From assembly GCF_051020975.1 (NCBI RefSeq), contig NC_135039.1:13614692-13678691 (forward strand): 64,000 nt of DNA. Reading direction: 5' to 3'. The position numbers and the translations under genes were made by a program. Below are positions 38,201 through 50,650 of the stretch, piece by piece (within the stretch, counting starts at the first letter, position 1; the number at the start of each line of letters is the position of its first letter). The stretch comes from Osmia lignaria lignaria. Taxonomy: Eukaryota > Arthropoda > Insecta > Hymenoptera > Megachilidae. Under the pieces are notes generated by a model. It had not been told where the DNA came from, did not search any database, and saw only the letters and a list, made by a program, of their open reading frames with translations.

Positions 38201-39519
38201 TAATAGCAATTATATTGACAGGAACGATCGAGGCTATTCCGGAAGCGGAAGGGACGCGCCACGATTGTCCGGAAGCCGTTGAAGATTGCGCCACGTCTAT
38301 GCTCGATTTTCGTGAACCTCGATCCCTAGAAAACTACCCCCTGCCCCCATATATGTCCACCCTCTATATTGCTTTTCGTGGATGAAATATAACACCGACA
38401 GGAAAATTCCACATAATTCATCTTTTGCACAATTGAAAAAAAGAAATTAATGATAAAATTATCAATTAATTTACAATTTTAAAATAATCTATCTGCGTAA
38501 AAAAATGTCAATTTTTTTTCAAATCTTCCCATTTGAAAATTTGTTATGCATTTTCAAGATTCGGCAAAGTATAATATTTGTGCTTTTTTCCTCACTTTTT
38601 CTCGCATAAACTTGTCTCTTCAAGTACACCGAAAATATTGAACTCGCGACACGTGCAATAGTCGTCGCACGCCCACTTCCGTGTCCCTCTTTTCCCGCCC
38701 CCTCTCGCCACCAACCCCTTTCGACACATCCCGGCAGCCTCAGTGAACCACCGCGACTGCCTCGAAATTGGATTGTTATTCTATTTTCGAAAGCAATTTG
38801 CAAGTGTTATCAAAAAGTTTCCTCGAGCCACGCCTTGCACCCCTGCAGCCCTTCGGATCCCTTTAGCCACCCTCGCGCCGGATCTTCCGGCTTGGCCGTC
38901 CAACAAGAGGGTGTCTTTGATGTTTCTTTCACGCGTCTCGTTCCTTTAATCGAGTCTACGATTAGGCAAATACCTTCGTTCAGTAGACATGTTTTTTCCA
39001 TGAATTATAAGGACCTTGAAAAATGTTCCATGATATTGTGTTTTCAATTGAACGAAACGAACCGCGTCGCGATTAAAATCGTTGTTTTTGTTCGATGCAC
39101 CGGTCGTGTCAGTCAAACGTCAGTATCGTCTAGCATTCGATCCAATTTCTGTTCCAGCGAAACGATTAAACGGCACGCGGCTGCCGTGTCATTAAGTCAT
39201 CTCATTACGTGACTCGCATCGGGATTAACGGACGGCTGACGTTTCGCCTACGTTCCTTACACAAATTTCACTCGAGTGTCACTTATCGCTCGAGCGACGC
39301 TTCAAACTCACCCTTTAATTCCTGTACACGAATATCGCCTTCGCGCCCGACCTAATGTCACGAATTAATTAAACTTTCAACCGTCCGGCACCACTTGGAA
39401 TCTTCGGGACAAGAAAATCGGCTGCCGTTGAAGAACGCAGGATGATCTTAATTCATTTGGGCCAGGTTACAGTCAAAATAATCCTGATCGGATTGGGATA
39501 AAATTTGGGGGTGGGGGAG

Positions 39520-39630
39520 GGTTAGGGAACTCTAAATACAAAATTTTAGCTCAAAGTATTTATTAGTTTCCGAGTAGGGAAACTCTCCATGGTCCGCCGT
39601 CCGGGGGCTCTCTCCATGGTCCGCCATCGA
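39520..39630 (-). mobile_element. GGCGGACCATGG-family copy with duplicated core
   Basis: Shares ACAAAATTTTAGCTCAAAGT and TATTTATT with the 34.5-kb copy, then carries a partial core AACTCTCCATGGTCCGCCGT and a full core GGCTCTCTCCATGGTCCGCC. The two-core layout is a subfamily trait. Confidence 0.65.
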
Positions 39631-41819
39631 AAAGTTGAAAAACGCATTGCATTATATTCCTTACTTCTCAAGTGAAAAATTGCATTTCTTCATTCGACTT
39701 TCATCCAGCCTGGCGAAAAACAAAACTTCGAAAAGGGCAGATTTTACCCTTATATTTATTTCGTTTTCAGTCTCGCAAGTTATTCCGCAAGGTGGTAGGT
39801 GTTCGTATTTCCTGGGAAGCAGCGTTACTTTGAAATTCATGAAGTCGAATGGCTTAACCGCGTAAGGAAGTTTCAAGGGGAGGGATAGAAGGGTGGGAAA
39901 AAGTCGCGTACGTTAGAGCAAACACATTTTCTATTTGCGACTTCGTTGAGTGGTTCCTTCGATATTTGAATATCCGCTTTTCGTGAAATTAAATGTGATT
40001 GCTGGAGGTAGTTTCGAGAGCCTCGCCCTTCTTTCGAAAAATTGTCCAATCAGAAAAATGGATACCGTTGCGCGATACGATTCGAGGTATCGTATCGGTA
40101 ATTTTCACCGGTAGCTGTTAACACATTTTCAAGGACAGCTTGTTCTTGATATTCATCATTTCCTTGTTCCCTTGGGTCCAGTGAGAAGCAAAGTCGAACC
40201 CGAGGTGGAAGGAAGCCACGTTTTCCAGCGAATACCGATCAGCTTTACCTTCGTTCGTAATTCTTCCCCATCGTTCTCGAGTCGATGCAACGGTGAATAG
40301 TATGCACATAACTTCCGGTCTGGGTAATGTTCGATCCTTTGGGAATATTCGAAGGCTGGTTCGATGAAAATTTACAGTTGGCTGATACATACGTTACTCT
40401 CCGTTACGTCGAGGATTCTTGGCTTCCTTGTAGAATTACCACTTCGCTCGTCTCGAGGAAACGAATAAATTATCAACATTTACGGAAATATAACACGTCT
40501 GCTACTAGCAATCGGATGGGCAAGCATTATTTTATGCACCTCCGAGGATCTGTCCGAAAGGTCGGCGACGCACGGTACTTATATTCTCTTCTCTATAGTT
40601 AACCCTTTCGCTGCTATGATCGTTCAGCAGATATATAATAGAAATTTTCATATACGTAAGTTAAAATAATTCTCGTTGCAAATAATATTCCCTTCCAAAG
40701 TAGGAGGTTCACCGAAGTCCCCAGCGAATTAATTAGTTAAAATTTCATGGATGATCGATTCGTTTGATCGGATCATTCGAGCCGGATAGATTCATTTCAT
40801 GGTTCTCCCTGAAGATCCTATCGGTTCCAATAGAAAATCGTAATTGAATATCGTTACCACGATTTAGGACAGTGATATTTTCTTCGAGGACGAGCCGATT
40901 GTTCCACGATGCTATTCAACGTTTCGCGGTTTTATCGAGATCCCTGGCATCGATTGGACGTTGTAATTGAGTATCGTTATTGTCGTTCGACTGGCGGGCA
41001 GTCCCTTCGAGAAGAGATCGATTCTCCGTTGATCGCATTCAACCCAGCCCATCGGCCACTGTTGCTGGAATTATCGTTTAAAAGGAGTTTGCAAATCAGT
41101 CACTTCGTATTCACTTTAGGCAAACAAAGAAGAAAATTTGCGGTTTTTGTACACGATAATGATTTTCACACGAAAACGATGGGAACTCGAGTTTCCAAGA
41201 AAGAAGCTGGAAGAAAGGAAGTACAGTTGAAAGAATCGAAACAATTACAACGTCCCCGATCGACGAACAAGAAGAAAGAAAAAAACAGCACACGGAAAAC
41301 GATACAACAGCCATTCCGCATCGGGAGATCGGTTCGATGAATTCTAAAATAAAAAATACAAAAAAAGAGTAGAAAGAGAGGATGAAGAAAGTCTTAACAA
41401 TCGATAGAGAAAAGAGAACGAGGAACGAAGATTGCTTCTGATGACCAGAAATGGCCACGCTGTGGCTTCTATTATACCAGCTTACCAGTCGATACAATTT
41501 CGATTTTACCACCCCCAACCCGTCAGCCCGTAAGACCAAGCTGGACTTTATTATTCCAGAAGAGGGGTGGAACGTTTGGTAAACGGTCCCGTAGGAAGGT
41601 TCGAATGGGAAATTTAGTCGGTGGGATGCGATTAAGGTCGATTCCTCGAGGTGCAGATGAAATTTAAAGCATCCTGTTTCGTCTGCAACCCCTTCGAGAT
41701 CGACGATACGAATGCAAGGGAAGGTTTGCCTTCTGCATGCTCGTAGGGGATGAAAGCGAAGGGTGAGAAGTCGGCAGCCGATGCAGTTCCGAAAATCCTC
41801 GGAACGCATTTCTTCAATC

Positions 41820-41850
41820 TTGGATGGCGGACCATGGAGAGAGCCCCAAA
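41820..41850 (+). mobile_element. GGCGGACCATGG-family fragment
   Basis: TGGATGGCGGACCATGGAGA followed by GAGCCCC. Only the left end is recognisable. Confidence 0.55.
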
Positions 41851-43651
41851 ACAGTGGACGCTGTCTCTTGGAAAATTATCCTAATTTTCTATAATAATTA
41901 TGAAAAATTCTGATGAATCTATTATATTTTATTTCGTACAATGATGCTGTCATTTGTGTGAGACAAGCATGATGATTTCTGACCTAAGCTAAGATCACGG
42001 TATGCAACAAAGGGTTCGCCTAAAGGAAGCAGCGAACCATATAACCGAATGAAGCTCGGAAGATTTGTGTCAGACTGTCGTGATTTTCATCGAGACCCTT
42101 CTTCTTCGTGGTAAATGACGTGGAAAGAGGGGAGAAATTAAAGCCGCTCGTTAGGGTGAAACGCCGTTCGAACGATCGGACCCGTTCAACCAAAGAACGG
42201 CTTCGATATTCGAGATACAAAGAGAACGAAGAAAAGTGGATATCGTGTCCTCTCCTTGTCCCTTTTTCTTCATCCTGATTCCTGCTGGTCATATTAAATT
42301 GGATGAACTTGGAAACGTCCAAGGACAGATGGTTCAACTCCTTTTCTCGTCACCCTTCGCCAATTCCGAGATAATTAATTGGATCGAAGAGGAGAATTCT
42401 TTCGATTCTTTTAGTTTAAATTTTGATTATTTGTATAAAATTCGTATCGAAGTGGAGCAGTTTAGAGGATTCTGTCCCAACTTGCAACGTCGTCGTGAAA
42501 AAGGATAAGAAGGGTTATATTGTTCAAGATAAATTGTTCATCATCTAGATCTTTTTCAACTCAGCAGGTTTCTAGGATCAAGGGAAAATCATTTCACGTT
42601 ATTGCTATCCAAGATCACGTTTATGATCCACTTTGATGTCCCTTAGAGATTTAGTGATCGATAATGTGTAAAATCAATTCCTATTTTCTAAACTTGTGAT
42701 GTAAATTCTTATCGAAAATTCATAATAGATTTAATAGTCTTTCTTTTATATTCATATAACCAAGTTTGTAGATTATAGTCAGCTTCGACGAGATCATATA
42801 AAGGGTTAAAGACTGAGATATTCCAAAATATTCAAATTTTCAAGTTCCTCAAAGTGAATTTTTACTTCAGATTTCCATAATACTTTAAAACCACTCAATT
42901 TCTTTGAAATCTCCATAGAGATATCTGTCCAATAGAAGGATGCACAAATTCCATATCCCACGGTTAAGCGATCCATCTTGAGAGACCATAACCATCTCAG
43001 CCAGTGTCTTATCAAAAGGGCTATCTCGTGTCAATATTACCACAGAAGCTTCGATACTCCAGGAAGCCGAAATATTTCGCAGAAGACGTTCGTATGAAGT
43101 TTCAATCCATCATGGTGTCGTGGGTTTAGCGACCAGTTGAAAATTCCATAGGATCGATTTTTACGGAGTATGGTGTTCTTCTCTACCTTAGAAAAGGATA
43201 AACGTTCTATAGACAGATAAACTTTGAAAAAATTGTAATTCGAAGTTGAAGGGGCAACCAAGTTTTTCCTGTAGGATCTGTCGACCCTGGTTGATCCGCA
43301 AAGTGTCCCAGTTAGGCGGTCGTCGAGCAAATTGACAAGCGAGCCCAGCGTGTGCCAATTGTTTGCCCTGCAATTAATGCGAGTCGCACGAATTCTCGAG
43401 CAAATAAGAGGAGAATCCCTTCGACCATGGGGAAACTCGGATCGCCTTGCAGCTCGGACGTGAAATTGGTTTGTCAACCGAGCAAACCCTTCGCGTGCCA
43501 TCTCGAATACTGGATTTACTACCCTTAAGACGAGCAATCGATTTTGAAGAGAAATGAACAAGGCGAACTTTTATTTTGATATCGTAGAAAATTGAGAAAT
43601 TTTAGGGGTTGAAAATTCAGGTCAGCAAGAGTCAGGCAGGAGGAGTTCATA

Positions 43652-43680
43652 GGGCTCTCTCCATGGTCCGCTATCCAGTT
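43652..43680 (-). mobile_element. GGCGGACCATGG-family fragment
   Basis: GGGCTCTCTCCATGGTCCGC followed by TATCCAGTTGTTAA. Inverted relative to the 5272 copy. Confidence 0.55.
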
Positions 43681-44499
43681 GTTAAGAAATTTCTTACCTT
43701 TTTTTAAGGAAAATAAAGTCAACTAAGAAATTTAGGTATAGTTTCCATGAGAAAAGACCTCAGAATTGACTAAAAATCTTACCAACCGAAGCAAGAAAAA
43801 TTCCTCTTCAGGATTCAATCAATCTTTCAGCCAGCTCCTCGATTTCTCAAAAAATTCGGCACAGCCCGTTTGGTGGCCACCGATCCGTGTCGTAGGTACA
43901 TCAAAGAGGGCAGATTCGAAATACGAGAATGGAATGGAGTAGTCTTGTCTGAAAAGAGAAAGTCCATAATCCATAGGTTCGTGGAAAGTAAATAATACAG
44001 AAGGTCCGTTGGTCTGTCGGTTCGCTGGACCGGATGTTAGCTAGGGGATGAAACCGTCTCTGTATATCCGGGGGAATATATGAAATTCAGCTCCTCGTTC
44101 TTGAGATTTTTGCGGAATTTCCTTCTCTTCTTTTGTCCAAGGTACTTTGTTGGATCGAAGGAAATCGATTGCTTCGAGACCAGGGAATTGTTTTTGTTAT
44201 CGAAGCCTAGCGGTTTGCCGAAGAGTTCCCTCGATTTCCGGAGGAAATTTCTTCGTCACTGTTCGTCGATTTGCTTCTGCTATCGGAAGAATTGATTTCA
44301 CTCCAGATATTAATTGATGTTTCTTTTCCCTCTGATCGTGTCAGACGAATTTTTTAATTTAAGAAAACTGTAATTATTTTGCTATTATGGTTTAACATAA
44401 ACTTTATATAATTATTTCAAAAAATCCTGATGGTTCTGACAATTTATATGCGACCAAATTTAAAGAAAAATAAAATCAATTAAAATTGCACTGTTCAAA

Positions 44500-44639
44500 T
44501 CTCGAACGGCGGACCATGGAGAGAGCCCCAGTTTTCATTTTCATTTCCCTACATTTTACACTGTTCCTTTAAAAATACATTTAATTTTATGTTAATATCT
44601 CTGTTTGGGTCACGATTGACCCTCTGCTCTGTTGAAGGG
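44500..44639 (+). mobile_element. GGCGGACCATGG-family MITE
   Basis: The left part reads CGAACGGCGGACCATGGAGA; the right end reads GGGTCACGATTGACCC...GTTGAAGGG followed by TTAA at 44640-44643. It shares ACTGTTCCTTTAAAAATA with the copy at 5272. The left TTAA is lost. Confidence 0.72.
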
Positions 44640-45328
44640 TTAAACATAGAACAGAATGTACCTAGCTAAACACCGTTGAAAATCCTTCCATAAATATTCC
44701 TCAAAGCAAACTCACCCTTCATCCTTCCGTTTCCATCAAGTCTTTCTTACGTAGACCCGGCTGGATCCTGTACCATGATCCTGCGGGACTCTTTGATCTG
44801 CCATTCTGTCTCTTCAGCGGATGACACGGACGAGCGAGGTTATGAATTATCTCGAAGCTGTATTTTCTTCGTTGAAAGGTCGAAAGCAAGCGGAATACCT
44901 TCCCGTTAAATTGTGTCGATAAATTGAGAGGAAGCTACTTGAGGGATAAGAATTCTTTTTTCCGTTTTCGCCAAGGGGTTGAAATCGGCGCGAGATAGAG
45001 CCTCTCTGTTTATCGTCGCTTCCTTTGAGGGATAACAGGCAGGAACCGAGAATTAGAGTTGGGATTCGCGTGATCCTGTTATCGTAGTTCTCGTGGAATC
45101 GCGAGTTAAATGTGTTTACGGAGTTGGAAGGATTTTAATAATCCACCCTGGGATGTGCAACGCTGTTCTGGGGCTATGGGGATCCGTTTAACGCGGATCT
45201 CCGTTATCTGCTTCGAGAGCCTGTCATTTTCCAGTTAAATATCTTCCGTTGAATTGTACCTGATTTTTCGTAACTCATTTCCTCCCCAGAATTATTCTGT
45301 ACTAATATTTTTATTCTCTTTGTTTCAG

Positions 45329-45433
45329 AGGGGTAGCGACGAGCTTTTGTCGCAAAGTGGAGCAGTTAGCAATGGTGCTGCAATGAGTCCACAACCACAT
45401 CACGCGGCCGACAACAATAATGACGCCAAGAAG
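45329..45433 (+). CDS. heph: heph / PTBP1-2 N-terminal NLS exon (internal exon)
   Basis: This is an internal coding exon of 105 nt (35 codons), phase 0 at both ends. Seen: the acceptor is a pyrimidine-rich tract ending TTTGTTTCAG, a candidate branch point TACTAAT has its A about 23 nt upstream, and the donor is AAG|GTAAGT. The peptide opens RGSDELLSQ, continues through SNGA and AMSPQPHH, and ends NNNDAKK. Known: vertebrate PTBP1/PTBP2 carry RGSDELFS or RGSDELLS near residue 14, then a variable SNG/ANG-rich stretch ending GNDSKK before FKG and RRM1. This part holds the bipartite nuclear localisation signal, and the Ser of RGS is the PKA site Ser16 in PTBP1. PTB binds CU-rich RNA through four RRMs and controls splicing, translation and RNA localisation; fly heph acts in Notch signalling and spermatid individualisation. 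Inferred: orthology. The basic residue before R and the following FK would come from flanking exons outside the window. From memory, vertebrate exons break at the same two places. Confidence 0.82.
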
Positions 45434-47198
45434 GTAAGTTCTGGAAAGAATTAATTGATAATTAATTTATTATAAAATTCCCAGCATCTCGAATTCATCG
45501 AACTCGAAACCAACCCCCCTCGGTGTGATTCATAAAGTAATTAATGGCAGAGAAATTATTTTTATAACTTTCACGGTTTTTCTCTTTGTTCAAACAGTTT
45601 TCTAATTTTATCTTCAAACACCGATTTAAATCCAATCAAAATTCGATAAATGAAATAGAGAAAAAATATCGGCGAATTCACAAACAATATTTGTCGTTAA
45701 ATTCCGTCGTTTCGACAAATATTTGGTTGAAAAATAGTTAACAGTTTCGATTGGAGCGAGTTCCGTGTACCGAGCGGACACTGTGCCGAGAACAAATGCT
45801 TTTCAGTCAGCCGGGCAAAAACTATCGGTGCAGAATTTTGCAACGCGGACCGGCAGGAAATATTTATTATTGTCAGTGACGCGTGACGTTGCTGTTGGCC
45901 TCGTATATGGAGGAACGATGATGGAAAAAATGTCGGAAGTTTAGGGGAACGATAGATGCAGCCGTGTGTTCGTAAGCCACGAATGATGCACGTCTCTACC
46001 AGCGGCTGCACGTGCACCAGGTTGCATCGAAACTTGCATCCGCAGTCTCGTTAATCATTTCCTCTACGTGATGGGAGGAAAAACAGTAAAGTCCTGCGAC
46101 ATACACGCTTCGATTCTTGCCGTTTTCCTTTTTCTTTTCTGTCGTCTTTCTATTGTGCAATCTATCATAGGGAAAAAATAGAGGAAAGAAAAGTGGTTTG
46201 AATTTAAACCGTCCCACAATTCTGCTATTTATTATTTATTGCAGTATTGAAAAAATTAATTCTGTTTATTCTACCTTGAAATCTTTGAGGCTACGACTGA
46301 TCCACGAAAGGGATCGTCGTTCCGGTCGTTTAGAAAGTAGTCCACGCGTGCATTTGCAAATTTTCGCGTGCAACATTGCGTGTTTTAAAAAAAAAAAACA
46401 AAAAAAAAACAGTACACTGACGGATCGTTAATGCGGCCACGGAAAGAAACAGAGAACAACGAGGGATTCGGTGACAAAGCCAGCTCCGCGTTCTCGGCTT
46501 TTACTTTGAAAACGAACACGCTCTACTTTTCGACGGTCTCAAAAAAAAAAAAAGGGCGAAATTGTTAGCGGCCTATGGAGCTTGAAACTGGAGGCGCTTC
46601 TCTGCAAATTTCACGAAAAATCAATCGCGAAACTAGAAGATTTTTCTTAGCATTTTATAACTCTGAGTTCCTTTCAGGAACGATTTTTAGGGCGAATAAA
46701 AGCGAGAGATGGAAACATCCCCTTGAAGCGAGCTTCCCTTGAGAATGACCGGACGATCAGACGAAGGGAAGAAAAAGAAAAATAATGTTCAGTAATTGAT
46801 TCTGGTGTAACACCTTTAACGAGACCTTAACGTTCGCCCTTCTTTTCATTGACGCTCCAAAGGGGGTTGAAGGGAACGCACCTCCCAAGAATAAGTGGCG
46901 CAACACGGTCACCATTCGTGGATAATGGGACGGAACGAGGCAGTAAATGGCATGTCAGAAAGAAACTGGGACAATGGAGATTCTCTCCAACTAATACGGC
47001 AAAGTGTCGAACGACACTTGCGATATTAGGGGTAGTTTTCACGTCCCTTTTCCAAGTAACTCGAAACCCTTCTCTTTCGAAAGCAATTTTTCTTAAACAG
47101 TGTCAGTGGAAAGTCTTGGGCATCGTTTTATTTAAAATTACAATCTGTGATTTATAAAATTTCAGCATCACAATTAAAATATTTTGTAAAGTAATTCT

Positions 47199-47386
47199 GT
47201 GGGGGTTATGAGCGGAGCAGGGCGCCCAGGCGCCTTGGGCCTTTCCTGCGACGGCCGCAAGGTGTCGCGCGTGTAGCTCCATCCTTTCTCGCAAGTGCTC
47301 CATCACGGGCCTTGGCAATATATATACAAGATTCGTGAATATAGAACCCAGGCGCCTGGGGCCAGGGCCGTCCAGGTCAGCCCCAC
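47199..47386 (+). mobile_element. GTGGGG...CCCCAC element (uninterrupted copy)
   Basis: Begins GTGGGGGTTATGAGCGGAGC and ends GGTCAGCCCCAC. Internal GGGCGCCCAGGCGCC and CCAGGCGCCTGGGG are near-palindromic and pair across the element. About 188 bp. It provides the empty-site reference for the nested insertion at 29131. Confidence 0.8.
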
Positions 47387-49356
47387 TGGGGATGGTTCCC
47401 GAGACAAAAATAATTTCTCCGCCGTCATCCTACAATTTAAATTAAGAATCGCTAGACCCTAAGTATCTAATGTTGAATAGATAATGGAGATTAGTGTCGA
47501 ATTCAATTTCCTCGCGGATAAAGGATCACAAAGAGCGCCGCGATCCCCCCCACAATAATTATGTGTTCGAGAAGGAAGGACGTAAGCAGATTACACGTAG
47601 CCGATGAATTCAACGGTTCGATTCAGGTTGATCAGAAGCCACGAACGGCTTCCGATTTCCGCAAGATCGGTACACGAGCCATCCCTCCTTTCACGGCTGC
47701 CGTTTCAGCCATTTTCTCGATTAAAGACGACGGAAACCCGTCGCGGGACACTCTGTTTCTTTCCCCGCCGTTTCCGCTCTCGATCGACCAACCTAATTTC
47801 AAGATTACTTCGAAAGGGAACGCCTTATCTTGTGCTTTAAGCCTGATTTTCATCTTAGCTCGACAGAAGTATCCATGTGTTTCTATGATTCTTATTTTCC
47901 GATTAATCTTTCGTTTTATTCAAGTATTTCCATTTTCGTTCACTGTTATTCGGCTAAACAGTCGGATTTATTATTCCGCACAAGCGAACCATCGTTTTAA
48001 CCGAGAGTTCCTGCCGTCCAATTGTTTCGCCGGATGTCGGAATTTCATATTAGAAAATGCACGAGAGAGACCAATCACCTATGGAGATTTCTAAAAGCTG
48101 ACCGGAAACTTCTGCCCGGCATGTCTGACATATTTCGTTCTGGAATGTTTCTCTGCGAATGCACTGGAACGTTTGCTACGATTTTCGGATGCCAGCAGTC
48201 TGCCGTGTGGATAATCTCGATTCCCCGATTTTACGTTTCACAGATCTTTCCATTTACCTCTCAGCTTGATAAAGTTAATTAATCAGCGACATCGTTTGGA
48301 CGAATCACGAGATAGCGTTTCAAATAGTGTTTCGGTCTGTCGTTGATTAAATTATTTATCAGTGAATCGCACATTTACTTTTTGGTTTAAATATTTGACA
48401 ATAAAAATGATTTTCAATATTTTCGGCCTCGAGGCGGCTATTGATGAAAATACCAGGTGTCACGAGATATTGGTGAAAACTAAACCTAACCCAGGTCTAA
48501 ATGGACGTGGTTGAAATGCCAACACGAATCAGGTTGTTACCGAATTAAGCGAGACTGATGTTCGAAAAATAGACGACCCGTGTTCCTTTAATAAAACAGG
48601 GAGAAAATTGATTCATAACCGTTCAGAAATATAAAATTTCAATTTTCCTTGTTTTGGTGAAACCTTTGTATGCGAGCAAATATTCAGAAAAAAAAGAAGA
48701 AAAAACATTTTCAAATATAAAAAATTCGATTATTTTATCCGGGTTTAAATAAACTTTCGTAAATCACCCAATTAAGATGCTACGATGCCCGCATTGTTAT
48801 CAGCTCGAGCGAACCATCGATTACCCATCGGCGTATCAAAGAATCAGGAACACCATGGGAAAAGAGGAAAAAACAACTCCGCACTCTTTTTCCATGGGGA
48901 CATAACGAGAGGACGAACGTCCAGTCGGAACCGAAAAGGCAGACGCAGGTGGAAGCAATTTATCTAAACGGCAGCTTTGTGAGGGCACTCGAATCGAAAG
49001 CAGAGTCCATCCGGAATATTACTGGCCGCCGGCAGAGCCGTACCATTACCTTTTCTACGCTTTGATTCTTTTGTACGTGGGCCAGCACCAAGAGATTTCG
49101 ACCCGTTGCTACCGCGCGATTATGTGGGCGTACTCGCCATATTGCGGCCAGGCAAATAAAAAGAACAGAAGAGAGTGAACGTACTTAGCGATCCATGGTC
49201 GGGCAAGAGAAACGATTTTCCGCTCGAAACGTCTGATCGATGGACATGGGATTCTTAGGATCGACTTGTAAGCTTCATAGTGTAAGAGAGAGAGACGTCT
49301 TTTGACGGGGCAGTCCATGAACGTTTATTCAGGCGTTAGGGATAGCGAGCATAGAC

Positions 49357-50650
49357 GACCAGGTCTATAGATATGTAGAGTTTTCGCTGTTTCCTGAAAA
49401 TAGGTGTGATTCTTTGTTATAATTGTTAATAGTCTTCTATGAATGCTATGGCATTGCCCTCATATCACGTTTGCACAGAAAAGACCATAGGGCGCAATTG
49501 GTCCTAAGGCACAATCAGATGCTACCTTTGGGGAAGCATTTAGGCAAGGAATCTTGGAGTGCCCTGTGTGACTCTTTGTTAGTATTGTAGAAACTCTTCT
49601 ATACCTGTTGTGGCTTCGCCCCCACATAGCGTTTACACGAAAAAGACCATTGGGAACTATAGGTGCTAAGGCTTACTGCAGGACCAGGTCTATAGACATG
49701 TAGATTTTTCACTGTTTCCTGAAAATATGTATGATTCTTTGTTAAAATTGTTAATAGTCTTCTATGAATGCTATGGCATTGCCCTCATATCACGTTTGCA
49801 CAGAAAAGACCATAGGGCGCAATAGGTCCTAAGGCACAATCAGATGCTACCTTTGGGGAAGCATTTAGGCATGGAATCTTGGAGTGCCCTGTGTGACTCT
49901 TTGTTAGTATTGTAAAAACTCTCCTATACCTGTTGTGGCTTCGCCCCCACATAGCGTATACACGAAAAAGACCATTGGGAACTATAGGTGCTATGGCTTA
50001 CTGCAGGACCAGGTCTATAGACATGTAGATTTTTTGCTGTTTCCTGAAAATAGGTGTGATTCTTTGTTAAAATTGTTAATAGTCTTCTATGAATGCTATG
50101 GCATTGCCCTCATATCACGTTTGCACAGAAAAGACCATAGGGCGTAATCGGTCCTAAGGCACAATCAGATGCTACCTTTGGGGAAGCATTTAGGCATGGA
50201 ATCTTGGAGTGCCCTGTGTGACTCTTTGTTAGTATTGTAGAAACTCTTCTATACCTGTTGTGGCTTCGTCCCCACATAGCGTTTACACGGAAAAGACCAT
50301 TGGGAACTATAGGTGCTATGGCTTACTGCAGGACCAGGTCTATAGACATGTAGATTTTTTGCTGTTTCCTGAAAATAGGTGTGATTCTTTGTTAAAATTG
50401 TTAATAGTCTTCTATGAATGCTATGGCATTGCCCTCATATCACGTTTGCACAGAAAAGACCATAGGGCGCAATAGGTCCTAAGGCACAATCAGATGCTAC
50501 CTTTGGGGAAGCATTTAGGCATGGAATCTTGGAGTGCCCTGTGTGACTCTTTGTTAGTACTGTAAAAACTCTTCTATATCTGTTGTGGCTTCGTCTCCAC
50601 ATAGCGTTTACACAAAAAGAATCATTGGGAACGATAGGTGCTATGTGCAG
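49357..50650. repeat. Tandem array, 325-bp unit, itself an ancient dimer of ~162 bp
   Basis: GACCAGGTCTATAGA starts at 49357, 49682, 50007 and 50332, a strict 325-bp step over four units. Within each unit two diverged halves line up at 162/163 bp: GATTCTTTGTTA (49408, 49733) alternates with GACTCTTTGTTA (49570), and both halves continue with CTTCTAT, a GGC-TTGCCC-type block, CATATCACGTTTGCACAGAA against CATAGCGTTTACACGAAA, and AAGACCAT. This is a two-monomer higher-order repeat. Repeated short open frames inside it are a by-product. Confidence 0.95.

Larger units (their letters stand above)
26115..45328 (+). other. heph: Upstream heph intron, segment after ratchet site 2
   Basis: 19.2 kb ending at the heph exon. 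Holds the nested GTGGGG element at 29.0 kb, the 135-bp array at 31.5 kb, two double-core repeat copies (34.5 and 39.6 kb), a TIR pair at 34.75-34.89 kb, a GT microsatellite and three further repeat-family copies (41.8, 43.65, 44.5 kb). The sequence is noticeably richer in GC and CpG patches (26.1-28.8, 30.0-30.3, 31.2-31.5, 38.1-38.3 kb) than the first intron segment. The longest open frames (for example 41111-41809 on the minus strand) are low-complexity or unrecognisable and are taken as chance. Confidence 0.6.

Noticed and set aside
41111..41809. Longest open frame in the window (232 codons, minus strand)
   Set aside because: It is rich in F, S and V with no domain, no splice signals and overlapping frames on the other strand; it fits chance in a GC-richer patch.
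43280..43300. CCTGGTTGATCC resembling the 5' end of 18S rRNA
   Set aside because: Only about 12 nt match and the sequence then diverges; no rRNA gene is present.
43037..43561. 174-codon minus-strand open frame
   Set aside because: No recognisable family; composition and overlapping frames fit chance.
47561..48094. 177-codon plus-strand open frame
   Set aside because: No recognisable domain or splice context; a second frame is also open over part of it.
49935..50475. Repeated identical open frames of about 70 codons
   Set aside because: These are copies of the 325-bp tandem unit, not paralogous genes.
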